From Verrucomicrobium spinosum DSM 4136 = JCM 18804 (GTDB taxonomy: Bacteria; Verrucomicrobiota; Verrucomicrobiia; Verrucomicrobiales; Verrucomicrobiaceae): a stretch of 64,000 nt of DNA. The position numbers were made by a program, and so were the translations under genes. Under the pieces are notes generated by a model. That model had not been told where the DNA came from, searched no databases, and worked only from the letters and a program-made list of their open reading frames with translations. Where the stretch lies: the NCBI RefSeq assembly GCF_000172155.1, contig NZ_ABIZ01000001.1, positions 6,233,105 to 6,297,104 on the forward strand. Direction: 5' to 3'. Positions 37,715 to 46,687 of this stretch are shown here, in pieces (within the stretch, counting starts at the first letter, position 1; every line of letters starts with the position of its first letter).

Positions 37715-38800
37715 TCAGGCCGTTTCCGGCCAATTCATGTCATCGGGATAATAACGCCTGCGGAACAGCGTCTGATGCTCGGGAAGCTCCTTGAGCAGCT
37801 CAGTATTTGGGAAAGAGCCCAGCCACACGCAGGACGGTGGCCAGTCCGGACGCTGGGGAAATTTTTCGTTCAGCTTGTCGTGAATGCCCTTGATGGCGGC
37901 GTCCTGAAGATGGCCCTCCACCTCTACAAAGAACATGTACTCAAAGTCCCGCTCCACCCGCGGGAACGGGTAGATGATCGAAAGGAAGACCTTATGCTCA
38001 CTGATGACTCCCAGCGCATCATAGAGCGTGCCCGTTTCATTGGGCAGGCTCAGCAGAAAACACGTCTTGTTCAGGCTTTTCTCCACGTCCTTCACGTTGG
38101 CACTGTCCATCCGCTGGATGAGTTTCTTCTCGCCGAGAATCCAGAAGCGCGTGAAGCCGTTGGAATAGTCTGAAAGGCTGCGGGTTTGCTCCAGGCCGAG
38201 CTGATGATCGTGTTCCAGCTCCGCCAGATCCACTGCCCTCAGACTGCCGGAATACACTTCCAGAGCCTCACGGGAGGCGATCGCGGCCACAGAGGGATTG
38301 GCCACCGCTTCCAGCGTCGCGGCACCGGTGCTCTCCGTCTGCTCCACCCGGATTTCCAGATGGTCCTTGATCCGTTGGAGCGTCTTGGAGCACTGGCGCA
38401 AGGCGCTGGGATGGCTGCGAATGACATCGATGCCAATCAGGCCGCCACTCTGGCTCATCAGGAAGTGCTGGATGGGTAGCAACTCCTCCCACACCACAAA
38501 GGTGCGCCGCTGGCGGGGCGTCTCAAAGAGGCGCTCCAACTCCTTGACCGACTCGACGATGATGCCGTCGAGCGTGTTCTCGATCGCGATGACGCCAAAG
38601 TCGATGTCTCCCCTCGCCTGTGCGGCAATGATCTCCGGATGAGAAGAGAAAGCCACGGGTTCGAAGACCGTCCCCATGGCATCGACCCGGCCGCTATAGT
38701 GCGCCGCAAATCGCGCCGCCGCCGTGTAGCCGTTGGTAAGCCGGGCCGGCCGGAGGAAGCCGATGCGAGGGCGGCTGGGAGGAGAAACGACGTCACTCAT
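37715..38800 (-). CDS. pheA: Prephenate dehydratase with ACT domain
   Basis: ATG at 38800 gives 361 residues. Residues about 10-200 form the prephenate dehydratase domain: GFLRPARLTNGYTAAARFA (first strand), FGVIAIENTLDGIIVESV, the catalytic Thr in GFTRFWIL, and IRSHPSALRQCSKTL. It turns prephenate into phenylpyruvate. The ACT domain (about 255-330) keeps LSLPNETGTLYDALGVISEHKV and FEYMFFVEVEGH, but the phenylalanine-binding ESRP motif reads IYPFPR. No chorismate mutase domain is present. It starts ten bases after the tyrS stop codon, so it is probably co-transcribed with tyrS and thiH. Confidence 0.93.
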   Translation of the reverse strand: MSDVVSPPSRPRIGFLRPARLTNGYTAAARFAAHYSGRVDAMGTVFEPVAFSSHPEIIAAQARGDIDFGVIAIENTLDGIIVESVKELERLFETPRQRRTFVVWEELLPIQHFLMSQSGGLIGIDVIRSHPSALRQCSKTLQRIKDHLEIRVEQTESTGAATLEAVANPSVAAIASREALEVYSGSLRAVDLAELEHDHQLGLEQTRSLSDYSNGFTRFWILGEKKLIQRMDSANVKDVEKSLNKTCFLLSLPNETGTLYDALGVISEHKVFLSIIYPFPRVERDFEYMFFVEVEGHLQDAAIKGIHDKLNEKFPQRPDWPPSCVWLGSFPNTELLKELPEHQTLFRRRYYPDDMNWPETA

Positions 38801-38809
38801 GATGTGCAC

Positions 38810-40111
38810 TCAGGCCACCGACAACAGGGCATAGTTGCGCCTGCCCTTGCGCAGCAAGACGTAGCGACCGTGCAGCGTGCGGTCCACCGCGAGGCGGTCC
38901 GTCGCAGCGGTGGCGCGGTCTCCGTTCACGTACACCCCGCCCCCTTCCACGTCCTTCCGCGCCTGCCCCTTGCTCTGCGAGAGCCCGGAGAGCACCAGCG
39001 CTTCCACCAGCGGCAGACCTTCGCCGCCCAGCTGGTCCGCAGTCACCGTGGCATTGGGCACTTCTTCGCTCAAGGTCTGGAGCGTGGAGGCGGAGATGCC
39101 TTCGAGACTGCCTCCGAAGAGGATCTCGCTGGCTCGCACCGCATCGCTCGTGGCCTGCTCGCCATGGATGAGCGTGGTGATGGACCGGGCCAGAGCCTGG
39201 TGCGCCTTGCGCGCCCCTGGATTGGTCTCGTGCTCCGCCTCCAGGGCACGGATCTCGTCATGCGGCAGGAAGGTGAAGAACTTCAGGTACTTCACCACGT
39301 CGCGGTCGTCGCTGTTGATCCAGAACTGGTAGAACTTGTAGATGCTCGTCTTCTTGGGATCAAGCCAGATCGCCCCGCCCTCAGACTTACCAAACTTGGT
39401 GCCGTCCGACTTCGTGATGAGTGGCATCGTCAGGCCGTAGGCGTGACGCCCCAGCTTCTTCCGCACCAGATCAATGCCCGTAGTGATGTTGCCCCACTGG
39501 TCAGAGCCACCGATCTGCAGCTCGCAACCGGCCACCTGGGCCAGATGGAAGTAGTCGTAGGACTGGAGCAGCATGTAGCTGAACTCCGTGTAGCTGATGC
39601 CCACGTCGCGGTCTTCCATGCGGGCACGGACACTCTCCTTGGCCACCATCTGGTTGACCGTGAAGTGCTTGCCCACATCGCGGAGGAAGTCCAGGTAGGA
39701 GATGGGCCCAATCCAGTCCGCGTTGTCCATCAGGCGGGCCGGATTCACGGGCGAGTCAAAGTCCAGCAGCTTGGCCAACTGGGGGCGCACCGCCTCCACG
39801 TTGGCTTTGATCTGCTCCTGCGTGAGCAACTGGCGCTCAGCGGATTTCCCGCTGGGATCGCCAATGGAGCCGGTGGCCCCACCGGCCACAGCGATGGGGT
39901 GGTGCCCGGCAAGTTGGAAACGGCGCAAGGCCAGGAGCGGCACAATGTGCCCCACATGCAGGGAATCAGCCGTCGGGTCGAAGCCACAATACAGCGTGAT
40001 GGCCTTGGCCGCCAGCCGGTCAGGCAGCGGGAGCAAATCGGCACGCGACTCCGGAACACTGGTGAAATCTGCCACCAGGCCCCGGAACTGTAGGTCTTCG
40101 AAGATGTTCAT
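38810..40111 (-). CDS. tyrS: Tyrosyl-tRNA synthetase
   Basis: This 433-residue class I synthetase starts MNIFEDLQFRGLVADFTSVPE. The HIGH motif is SLHVGHIVPLLALRRFQLAGH. The KMSKS loop is SDGTKFGKSEGGAIWL, and the tyrosine and tRNA regions ESVRARMEDRDVGISYTEFSYMLLQSYDYFHL and GGSDQWGNITTGIDL are intact. A C-terminal S4 RNA-binding domain (LVLSGLSQSKGQARKDVEGGGVYVNGDRATAA) is present. ATG at 40111 matches the family start; the open frame is longer. Confidence 0.97.
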   Translation of the reverse strand: MNIFEDLQFRGLVADFTSVPESRADLLPLPDRLAAKAITLYCGFDPTADSLHVGHIVPLLALRRFQLAGHHPIAVAGGATGSIGDPSGKSAERQLLTQEQIKANVEAVRPQLAKLLDFDSPVNPARLMDNADWIGPISYLDFLRDVGKHFTVNQMVAKESVRARMEDRDVGISYTEFSYMLLQSYDYFHLAQVAGCELQIGGSDQWGNITTGIDLVRKKLGRHAYGLTMPLITKSDGTKFGKSEGGAIWLDPKKTSIYKFYQFWINSDDRDVVKYLKFFTFLPHDEIRALEAEHETNPGARKAHQALARSITTLIHGEQATSDAVRASEILFGGSLEGISASTLQTLSEEVPNATVTADQLGGEGLPLVEALVLSGLSQSKGQARKDVEGGGVYVNGDRATAATDRLAVDRTLHGRYVLLRKGRRNYALLSVA

Positions 40112-40208
40112 GGGCACAAAATAGACTGAGGGAGCCCGCAAGATGGGACGGGAGGCCAGAGGCGTCAAGCCGGGGCCAAGGCGTCTTTGCGAGGGAGACT
40201 GGCAGCGG

Positions 40209-41102
40209 CTATCTGCCCGCTTTCTCGCAGTACAGAGCAATCCCGTCCGCGCACATCGCGGCATTGTTGGCTGACTCAAAGAGGTGCCACTCGGCGATGC
40301 CAGCCCCGCTTTTGACCGCCACCTCATGCTCCGCCGCAGTGAAGGCCTCCCTCAGAGCATCCCCTCTCAGCCCTTGGTCCCGAAGGGCCTGGACGCACTC
40401 ATGCACCTGATGCACCCGCAGACTGTACTGGGAGAGATGTCTTGCGACATCCGTCACCTCGCCGAAGTGGGTGAGATAGAGCCTGGCAAAACCCATGGAG
40501 TGCAGGCGCTCCAGAGACTCGTCGTACGCCACGGGATCAAACTGCGGCGGCGCGGCCGTGACACTCAGGTACGGGCACCGTGGCAGCTTCATCCCCGCCA
40601 CATCCCCGGTGAAGCAACCATCCCCCAGCGCATACGCGAGGTGATGCCGGGCATGCCCCGGTGTGTCGAGCGCGATGAAGTGATCCCGGCGGCCCAGCTT
40701 TACCTTGTCTCCATCCTGAAGTGCAACCACACGCTCCGCTGGTGCCGGCAGGATCTCGCCCCACAGCGTGTGCATGCGGTCGCCATAGATCCTCTGGGCG
40801 CTGGAGATGAGTTTCTCTGGATCAATCAAATGAGGCGCTCCTCTGGGGTGCACATAGACCGTCACCCCCTGTTGCGCCCACCACCCGGCCGCACCGGAGT
40901 GATCCAGGTGTATATGCGTCACCAGCACCTTCTTCACATCCTTTGGCTGAAAACCAAGACGTCCGATGCCCTCCAATAACGCTGGCAAAGTGGATCCCGG
41001 CCCCGTTTCCACCAGCGCCAGCTCGCCATCAGATTCCACCAGATAGGCCGCAATGATCTCCGGCAGCCCCTGAAAGTGAAGGTCAATCGTGTGCACTTGC
41101 AT
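40209..41102 (-). CDS. Metallo-beta-lactamase fold hydrolase
   Basis: ATG at 41102 gives 297 residues beginning MQVHTIDLHFQGLPEIIAAYLVE. The metal motif is THIHLDHSGAAG (His-x-His-x-Asp-His), followed by His in GHARHHLAYAL and Asp in CFTGDVAGMKL, and by YLTHFGEV. This is the glyoxalase II-like/persulfide dioxygenase branch of the fold. The last 70 residues are helical. It lies about 97 bases upstream of tyrS on the same strand. Substrate unknown. Confidence 0.85.
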   Translation of the reverse strand: MQVHTIDLHFQGLPEIIAAYLVESDGELALVETGPGSTLPALLEGIGRLGFQPKDVKKVLVTHIHLDHSGAAGWWAQQGVTVYVHPRGAPHLIDPEKLISSAQRIYGDRMHTLWGEILPAPAERVVALQDGDKVKLGRRDHFIALDTPGHARHHLAYALGDGCFTGDVAGMKLPRCPYLSVTAAPPQFDPVAYDESLERLHSMGFARLYLTHFGEVTDVARHLSQYSLRVHQVHECVQALRDQGLRGDALREAFTAAEHEVAVKSGAGIAEWHLFESANNAAMCADGIALYCEKAGR

Positions 41103-41283
41103 CGTGCTCTGTCCCTTGCCTTCGATCACGCGAAGATGCAACCCCTGCTTGCCCCACTTCGATCGCCCCACTTCTATTACGCAAAAAAACGCCAGCATTC
41201 GTGGATGCTGGCACCATGTCATCCCCAACCAGAATCACCCTCTGTGCTCTCTGTGACTCTGTGGTTAATTCCTCAACCCCCGC

Positions 41284-42195
41284 TTACCTCATCGCCTCCA
41301 ACCGCTTCCGCAGCAGATCCTTCTGGCTCGCGCCGCCGATCTTCGCCTGGGTATCCGTGATCCACTTCTGCTCCAGCTCGTTCTTGGTGGGGCGCTGCAC
41401 CTGGTAGTACACGCCGAACTTCCCTGGGGCCAGGTTCTCGGCCAGCTTGAAGGCTGCGCCTTCGTCCGTCACATCGTGCTGGGTTTCGTCCACGGTCTCA
41501 AACGTGCCGCCCTTGCGGGGCGTGCTGTCGTCAAAGGCACCGGCGTAGAACATGACGCACTCGCTCAGGCACTCCACGACGCTGAACCCGTCGTGCAGGA
41601 TCGCCCGCTCAAACATCTGCTCCATGTGCTTCACCTGCGCCGCATGCGTGCGGGCGATAAAGGTGGCCCCGCTGGCCAGGAGCTGTTTCATCGGGTTGAT
41701 GGGCCGGTCCACGGAACCGGTCGGATCGGTCTTGGACTTGAAGCCGATGGGTGAGGTGGGGCTGGTCTGCTTCTTGGTCAGACCATAAACGAAGTTGTCC
41801 ATGATCACGTAAGTGAGCTTCACGTTCTTCCGGGCAGCATGGTTCAGGTGATTGCCTCCAATGGAGAAGCCGTCGCCATCGCCGCCGAAGACAAACACAT
41901 GCACATCCGGCCGGCTCAGCGAGATGCCGGTGGCCAGGGGCAGAGCCCGGCCATGGATGAAGTGGATGCCGTGCGTGTTCATGAAATACGGAAACCGGCT
42001 GGAACAGCCGATGCCCGCCACACAGACAATTTTCTCATGCGGATACTGCAGCTTCTCCAGCACCCGGTAGAAGATGTTGAGCACGGCGAAGTCCCCGCAG
42101 CCGGGACACCATGTCGGGTGGTCGGCGGTCAGGGCCTTTTTCGTGAGCCGGTCCTCGGGCTCGGTGACGGTGGCGGAAGGAAGGACGGTGGACAT
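41284..42195 (-). CDS. korB: 2-oxoacid:ferredoxin oxidoreductase beta subunit
   Basis: This 303-residue thiamine diphosphate-binding subunit has TPP motif GDGDGFSIGGNHLNHAARKNVKLTYVIMDNFVYGLTKKQTSPTS, and WCPGCGDFAVLNIFYRVLEKL near the start for the iron-sulfur or thiamine environment. It works with KorA to convert 2-oxoglutarate (or a related 2-oxoacid) plus CoA to the acyl-CoA with reduction of ferredoxin. It starts 54 bases after korA ends. Confidence 0.93.
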   Translation of the reverse strand: MSTVLPSATVTEPEDRLTKKALTADHPTWCPGCGDFAVLNIFYRVLEKLQYPHEKIVCVAGIGCSSRFPYFMNTHGIHFIHGRALPLATGISLSRPDVHVFVFGGDGDGFSIGGNHLNHAARKNVKLTYVIMDNFVYGLTKKQTSPTSPIGFKSKTDPTGSVDRPINPMKQLLASGATFIARTHAAQVKHMEQMFERAILHDGFSVVECLSECVMFYAGAFDDSTPRKGGTFETVDETQHDVTDEGAAFKLAENLAPGKFGVYYQVQRPTKNELEQKWITDTQAKIGGASQKDLLRKRLEAMR

Positions 42196-42249
42196 GGCAG
42201 TGAGGAAGTGGAAAGTGGTTTAAGGAAACATCGTTCATCAGGTCCCGGA

Positions 42250-44052
42250 TCAGCCGGCCCCGGCGAGGTGCTTCTCCACCCCGGTCACAATCTCGCGGAT
42301 GCGGAAGGCCAGACCATCCGTCTTGCAGAGGGACTTGATGGCGGGATTGCAGTAGCGCGCCCTCAGCAGCGTGGCCATCTGGCCGTAGCCGTAGGCACCG
42401 TAGTCATTCATCTCCACCACCACGATGTGCTCGTAGCGGTTGAAGATGGTTTCCAGCCCGTTGGGCAGCGGATGCAGGTGACGCAGGTGCAGCGCCCCCA
42501 CCTTGAAGCCCTCCGCCGGAAGGCGGTCGGCGCTCTCCTTGATAGGCCCGTAGGTGCTGCCCCAGCCTACGATCAGGACATCCCCCTCCTGATGCCCGTG
42601 CACCTTGGGCAGAGGAAACTCCGCCGCCGCATCAATGAGTTTCTGCCGGCGTTTTGCCGTCATCTGGCTGTGCATCTTGGGGCTGCCACTGGGATGGCCC
42701 CACTCATCATGCTCCAGCCCAGAGATGACTGGATACTTGCCGCTACTCATGCGCGAGCCGGGCGGAGCATGGTGCGTGGTGCGATCCAACGGGTAGGGAC
42801 GATAGTCTTCGCGTCGCGTGGAAAGATCAATATGGGGCTCCACCCAGTGGACATCCAGGTCTGGCTCGGCAAAGGCCTCAATGCGACTGCTCAACGCCTG
42901 GTCACTCAGAATGATCACCGGGCAGGAGTACTTGCGGGCCAGCCGCCCGGCCTCCAGCGCGATGTAGAAGCAATCTTCCACATCTTGCGGGGCGAGCACG
43001 ATGCGCGGACAATCCCCATGGCTGCCGTAGATGGCCTGCATGAGATCGCTCTGCTCCACGCTCGTGGGCAGGCCGGTGGAGGGCCCACCGCGCTGCACGT
43101 TGATCACGATGATCGGCAGCTCCGCCATGCTGGCATAACTCAACGCCTCCATCTTCAAACTCAACCCCGGTCCGGCACTGCCCGTCACCGCCAGATGACC
43201 GGCAAAGGCCGCGCCCAGCGTCATGCTCACAGCCGCGAGCTCATCCTCGGCCTGCACATAGATGCCACCGTACTTGGGCAGCTCTGTGCGAAGAGATTCC
43301 ATGATGGACGACCAGGGGGTGATGGGATAGGCCGCGCCGTATCGCACCCCGGCGGCGATGAGCCCCGCCGTCAGCATCTGATTGCCATCCGTGCTGATGC
43401 GATGGCCGTCACCTGCCTCTCCATGCTCAAAGGCAAATCTCTCCAGATCCCCCACTTCATAGGCAAAGCCCGCGTCAAAGGCGAGCATGGCGTTCCGCAG
43501 CACGCTCTCATCCTTCTTGCCGAACTGCCGGCTGACGATGCCGATGAGCTTCTCCTTGTCGAGGTTGAACACCGCACACACCAGGCCCAGGACAAACATG
43601 TTCTTTCCACGATCCCTCGTGGAGCCGCCGACCGCCTCCACCGTGGCAGCAGTGAACGGAATGCCGAGGTGTTTGATGCCGCGCTCATGGCGCACCTCCT
43701 TCACCTCGCCGCTGTCATAGAGACAGACGCCTCCATCACGCAACGCGCCCAGATGGCTGTCATAACTGTGCTGATAGAAGGCCACCAGCACGTCTGCCTC
43801 ATCGCCCGCATGCAACACCTCCCCGGAGCCTATGTGCACCTGAAAGATGGACGGCCCGCCACTGATCGTGGAAGGAATGGTCATGTAGGTCATGACCTCC
43901 TGGGCCGTTCGTCCGGCAAGCCGAGCCAGGAAGCCACCGATGGACTGGATGCCATCCTGTGAATTGCCCGCGAAGCGAATGACCGCGTTGCGGAGGGAAT
44001 GCGGGGCATGGAGGCCCGGCGACATCGGTGTGGATGCAGGTTTCGCTAACAT
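42250..44052 (-). CDS. korA: 2-oxoacid:ferredoxin oxidoreductase alpha subunit
   Basis: ATG at 44052 gives 600 residues (an in-frame start at 44085 would add 11). It is the fused gamma-alpha subunit: an N-terminal gamma domain (about 1-195; RFAGNSQDGIQSIGGFLARLAGR, FLARLAGRTAQEVMTYMTIPSTISGGPSIFQV) and an alpha domain from about 220 (GIRYGAAYPITPWSSIMESL-like YGAAYPITPWSSIMESL, EDELAAVSMTLGAAFAG, GPGLSLKMEALSYASMAELPIIVINVQRGGPSTG). This matches KorA of the two-subunit 2-oxoglutarate type. It has its own long upstream region with a palindrome. Confidence 0.93.
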   Translation of the reverse strand: MLAKPASTPMSPGLHAPHSLRNAVIRFAGNSQDGIQSIGGFLARLAGRTAQEVMTYMTIPSTISGGPSIFQVHIGSGEVLHAGDEADVLVAFYQHSYDSHLGALRDGGVCLYDSGEVKEVRHERGIKHLGIPFTAATVEAVGGSTRDRGKNMFVLGLVCAVFNLDKEKLIGIVSRQFGKKDESVLRNAMLAFDAGFAYEVGDLERFAFEHGEAGDGHRISTDGNQMLTAGLIAAGVRYGAAYPITPWSSIMESLRTELPKYGGIYVQAEDELAAVSMTLGAAFAGHLAVTGSAGPGLSLKMEALSYASMAELPIIVINVQRGGPSTGLPTSVEQSDLMQAIYGSHGDCPRIVLAPQDVEDCFYIALEAGRLARKYSCPVIILSDQALSSRIEAFAEPDLDVHWVEPHIDLSTRREDYRPYPLDRTTHHAPPGSRMSSGKYPVISGLEHDEWGHPSGSPKMHSQMTAKRRQKLIDAAAEFPLPKVHGHQEGDVLIVGWGSTYGPIKESADRLPAEGFKVGALHLRHLHPLPNGLETIFNRYEHIVVVEMNDYGAYGYGQMATLLRARYCNPAIKSLCKTDGLAFRIREIVTGVEKHLAGAG

Positions 44053-44064
44053 GTGGTTGTGGAA

Positions 44065-44084
44065 TGCGTGCGAATTCGCATGCA
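44065..44084. promoter_or_regulatory. 20-base near-palindrome upstream of korA
   Basis: TGCGTGCGAATTCGCATGCA reads almost the same on both strands (one mismatched pair). It ends 12 bases before the ATG at 44052 and overlaps the alternative start. It could be an operator that controls korAB, or a coincidence of a GC-rich genome. If it is an operator, the shorter korA start is favoured. Confidence 0.4.
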
Positions 44085-44092
44085 ATCTGATT

Positions 44093-44391
44093 AGAGATGG
44101 AAATGCAATACTGGAATTGCGGTGAGTCGCCTTTTGTATCTTTCAGGAAAGAATTGCGCCGCCTTGGGCGTTGCGACCTGCTCCACGCCTGTGTAAAGCC
44201 CAAAACCTCGCTTTCCCCCGACAGGCCGGGGCTGCCGCCTGCCCCCAAGACAGGCCAGGTAATTTCATTTATCCCCGCAACTCGCCGTCCATTTTTCCGG
44301 GCCATTTGAGGTCCTGTCTCAACATTTCTCCCTTTCTACAGACAAAAGTCCGCGCCCGTGCCGCTATCCCCGTGAATCACCTCACGCCTGC
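44093..44391. other. Divergent intergenic region between korA and the ECF sigma gene
   Basis: About 300 bases are shared by the divergent korA and ECF sigma gene promoters. Short open frames on the plus strand (44097-44309) have no ribosome binding site or family match. No consensus promoter or hairpin stood out. Confidence 0.45.
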
Positions 44392-44916
44392 GTGGACGCC
44401 ACCCCCTCAATCTCAACCACCTCCTGGAACTCGTGGCTTGGCCAACGCTCCCGCCAGTTCCTGCTCTTCGCCCGGTCTCAGACGCGGTGCGAGGCGGACG
44501 CGCACGACGTTCTTCAGGATTCCCTCGTGGAGACGTGGCGGCGAGCCGGACACAAGGCACCGGACGACGCCCTGGTGTACGCCACCATCCGCCGCCGGGC
44601 CATTGATCTCTTTCGCAGCACGGAACGGCGGCAACGCCGGGAACAGACTGCCTATGAAATCCTGTGGCTGGACCAGCCAGCGGACGGCTCCGGCATCGAC
44701 CCCGACCTGGACGAAGCCGTCCAGCGCCTGCCCAATCACCTGAGGGAGGTGCTCATCGTCCGGATCTGGGGCGGGCTGACCTTCCAGCAGATCGCCCTTT
44801 CTCTGGACATTCCCGCTGACACCGCCGCATCCCGCTACCGCTATGCCCTGGACCATCTGCGCAAGGCGATGAAACAAGCTGAGGGCAACCGGCCCGCCTC
44901 CCCCCATTTGACATGA
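44392..44916 (+). CDS. ECF-type RNA polymerase sigma factor
   Basis: This 174-residue protein starts at GTG and has the two-domain sigma-70 ECF plan. Region 2 is at about 20-75 (QFLLFARSQTRCEADAHDVLQDSLVETWRRA) and region 4 HTH at about 115-165 (LPNHLREVLIVRIWGGLTFQQIALSLDIPADTAASRYRYALDHLRKAM). Its stop overlaps the start of the next gene (ATGA), which encodes a membrane protein likely to be its anti-sigma factor, so the pair is translationally coupled. Regulon unknown. Confidence 0.9.
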   Translation: MDATPSISTTSWNSWLGQRSRQFLLFARSQTRCEADAHDVLQDSLVETWRRAGHKAPDDALVYATIRRRAIDLFRSTERRQRREQTAYEILWLDQPADGSGIDPDLDEAVQRLPNHLREVLIVRIWGGLTFQQIALSLDIPADTAASRYRYALDHLRKAMKQAEGNRPASPHLT

Positions 44917-45371
44917 ACATCGAAGATGACGAACTCGAGCGCCGCCTCCAGCCCCTCCAGCCTGCGGCGGTCCCTGAACCCCTGGCCGCACGGCTTCAGC
45001 AGGCCCAGCCGAAACGGCCTCACTGGTGGCACCTCACTGCGGCCATGGCTGGCGTGGCAGTGCTTTTTCTCGGATTTCTTCCTCCTGAAGAGGTCACCTC
45101 CCCCGCGCCCACTCTCGTTTCCCCTGTCACTGCCCAAGCCCCTGCTGAACCCCTCGAAGACCTGCGGGTCTTCCTCCCGATCGAGCAGACCAGCACTCTG
45201 GTGAAAGTGGAAAAGGTGGGCGTTCTCGAGACTGACCCCGAGCGACCCATCCAACTCATGCGCACCTTCTGGGTGGATGACGTGACTTACCGTGGTGACG
45301 ACGGCGTCAGCACCTTCCAGCGCCAGGAATCGCGCACAGAGATCATCCCCGTAGCCCTTCAGACCTACTAG
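44913..45371 (+). CDS. Membrane protein, probable anti-sigma factor
   Basis: This 152-residue protein has a basic amphipathic N-terminus (about 1-36), one membrane segment at about 41-57 (LTAAMAGVAVLFLGFL), a Pro/Ala linker and an exported beta-rich C-terminal domain (RVFLPIEQTSTLVKVEKVGV, FWVDDVTYRGDDG). No family was recognised. Position and overlap with the sigma gene, plus the topology, support an anti-sigma role. It is followed after 41 bases by the PDZ protein gene. Confidence 0.6.
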   Translation: MNIEDDELERRLQPLQPAAVPEPLAARLQQAQPKRPHWWHLTAAMAGVAVLFLGFLPPEEVTSPAPTLVSPVTAQAPAEPLEDLRVFLPIEQTSTLVKVEKVGVLETDPERPIQLMRTFWVDDVTYRGDDGVSTFQRQESRTEIIPVALQTY

Positions 45372-45412
45372 CCAGCCCTGACATTTCGCCATCCCCCGCC
45401 TTCCTCGATCCT

Positions 45413-46618
45413 ATGAAAACACCACGCTTTGTATTTGCCGGGCTGCTCGCCTGCTCCCTGCCGCTGCCGTTTGTCTCCGCTCAGGAGGAAACGATCTTCG
45501 TCCCCGACAATGCCGGGACGGTGCCCCCCTTCATCCACCAACCGGCGGACACCCAGCCGACTCTCCCGCCTGAACTGGAAAGAGAATTCCTCCCCGTGCT
45601 GGCCGCAGCGGGACCAGATTCACCCGAAGGCCCCGTGCCCACGAGAGGTGCCAGGGAGTTCTCCATCAAGATTTCCCCTCCCGAAGAAGGGCAGACAGAA
45701 GCCGAGGTTCATATCCACAGGGATGGCGAAGAAATCATCCGCCGCGTGAATGTGGGCAATGCCCGCAAAGTTTTGATCGGCGGGGGCAAGATGCTCGCCG
45801 AGCGACTGCCGGGGCCTCACGGGCTGGCGATCGCGGGCGTTCCCGCCCTTCCCGCTGCGCCAGCCACCCCTCCGGTGGCCACGACCTGGCTGGGAGTCGC
45901 CACCGATGAAGCACCAGAGGAGGTGCGAGCCCAGCTGCCGCCCCTGACCGCTGGCACTGGCATCCTCGTCCGCAGCGTGGTGCCAGACAGCCCCGCGGCC
46001 AAAGCTGGACTTCAGCGCTACGACATCCTCGCCAAGCTGGATGACCAGTTGCTGGTGAACCCTTCCCAACTGCGCGCTCTCGTCTCGGGGAAGAAGGAGC
46101 AGGACACCATCAAGCTGACCGTCTTCCGAAAGGGCATCGATCTGGTGCTGGAGGTGAAATTGGGCATCCGCCTGGGAGGAGACGATCCGTGGAGCGTGTC
46201 CTCCTTTGTGACGAACACCCCGAGCGTGGCCGGTGCCTATATGGACCCTCTCATTTTCCAGACCAGGGCCCTCGTGGTGGATTCCAAAGGCAACGTCATC
46301 ACCGCCACCACGGATGGGAGCCACGCTCCAGTGGAGCTTGAGCGGGTGCAGGAAGCCTTGAAGAAAGCCGGCGTTGGAGCCGACGTGATCAAGTCCGTGG
46401 AGAAGAATCTTGTGGACGTTCGCAAGCAGCTGGAGAAGTCCAAGACAGACCTGGAGCGCAACAAGTCCGAGACTCTGAAGAGACTGGAAGAGAGCGCCGA
46501 GAATCTCGCCAAAGCTCTGGAAAATGCCCGTGCCGCTGCGGAAAAGGCCCGGAAAGAGGCGGTCGAACGCCTCCATGATGACGCTGGGAAATCACCGGCA
46601 CAGGAAATAAGACCCTGA
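45413..46618 (+). CDS. Secreted PDZ-domain protein with C-terminal coiled coil
   Basis: This 401-residue protein has signal peptide MKTPRFVFAGLLACSLPLPFVSA. A PDZ domain spans about 160-255: TWLGVATDEAPEEVRAQLPPLT, GILVRSVVPDSPAAKAGLQRYDILAKLDDQLLVNPSQLRALVSGKKEQDTIKLTV. No trypsin-like catalytic triad precedes it, so it is not an HtrA protease. Residues about 320-395 are a Lys/Glu-rich coiled coil (EKSKTDLERNKSETLKRLEESAENLAKALENARAAAEKARKEAVERL). It probably binds exported peptides or misfolded proteins in the envelope. Its place after ECF sigma and anti-sigma genes suggests it is part of that stress response. Confidence 0.85.
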   Translation: MKTPRFVFAGLLACSLPLPFVSAQEETIFVPDNAGTVPPFIHQPADTQPTLPPELEREFLPVLAAAGPDSPEGPVPTRGAREFSIKISPPEEGQTEAEVHIHRDGEEIIRRVNVGNARKVLIGGGKMLAERLPGPHGLAIAGVPALPAAPATPPVATTWLGVATDEAPEEVRAQLPPLTAGTGILVRSVVPDSPAAKAGLQRYDILAKLDDQLLVNPSQLRALVSGKKEQDTIKLTVFRKGIDLVLEVKLGIRLGGDDPWSVSSFVTNTPSVAGAYMDPLIFQTRALVVDSKGNVITATTDGSHAPVELERVQEALKKAGVGADVIKSVEKNLVDVRKQLEKSKTDLERNKSETLKRLEESAENLAKALENARAAAEKARKEAVERLHDDAGKSPAQEIRP

Positions 46619-46643
46619 GCCCCTTCCCCGCAAGCCTCCCCGG

Positions 46644-46680
46644 CTCCAGCCTGCCCATGACGCGGAGGCTGGAGTTTTTT
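46644..46680. terminator. Rho-independent terminator
   Basis: CTCCAGCCT (46644-46652) pairs perfectly with AGGCTGGAG (46666-46674) and is followed by six T. It ends the sigma/PDZ operon. It also lies just before the stop of the convergent sulfatase gene. Confidence 0.85.
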
Positions 46681-46687
46681 GTCCACT

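Noticed and set aside
41839-43962. Open frame of 707 codons on the plus strand
   Set aside because: It is antisense to korB and korA, both clearly assigned, and has no recognisable domain.
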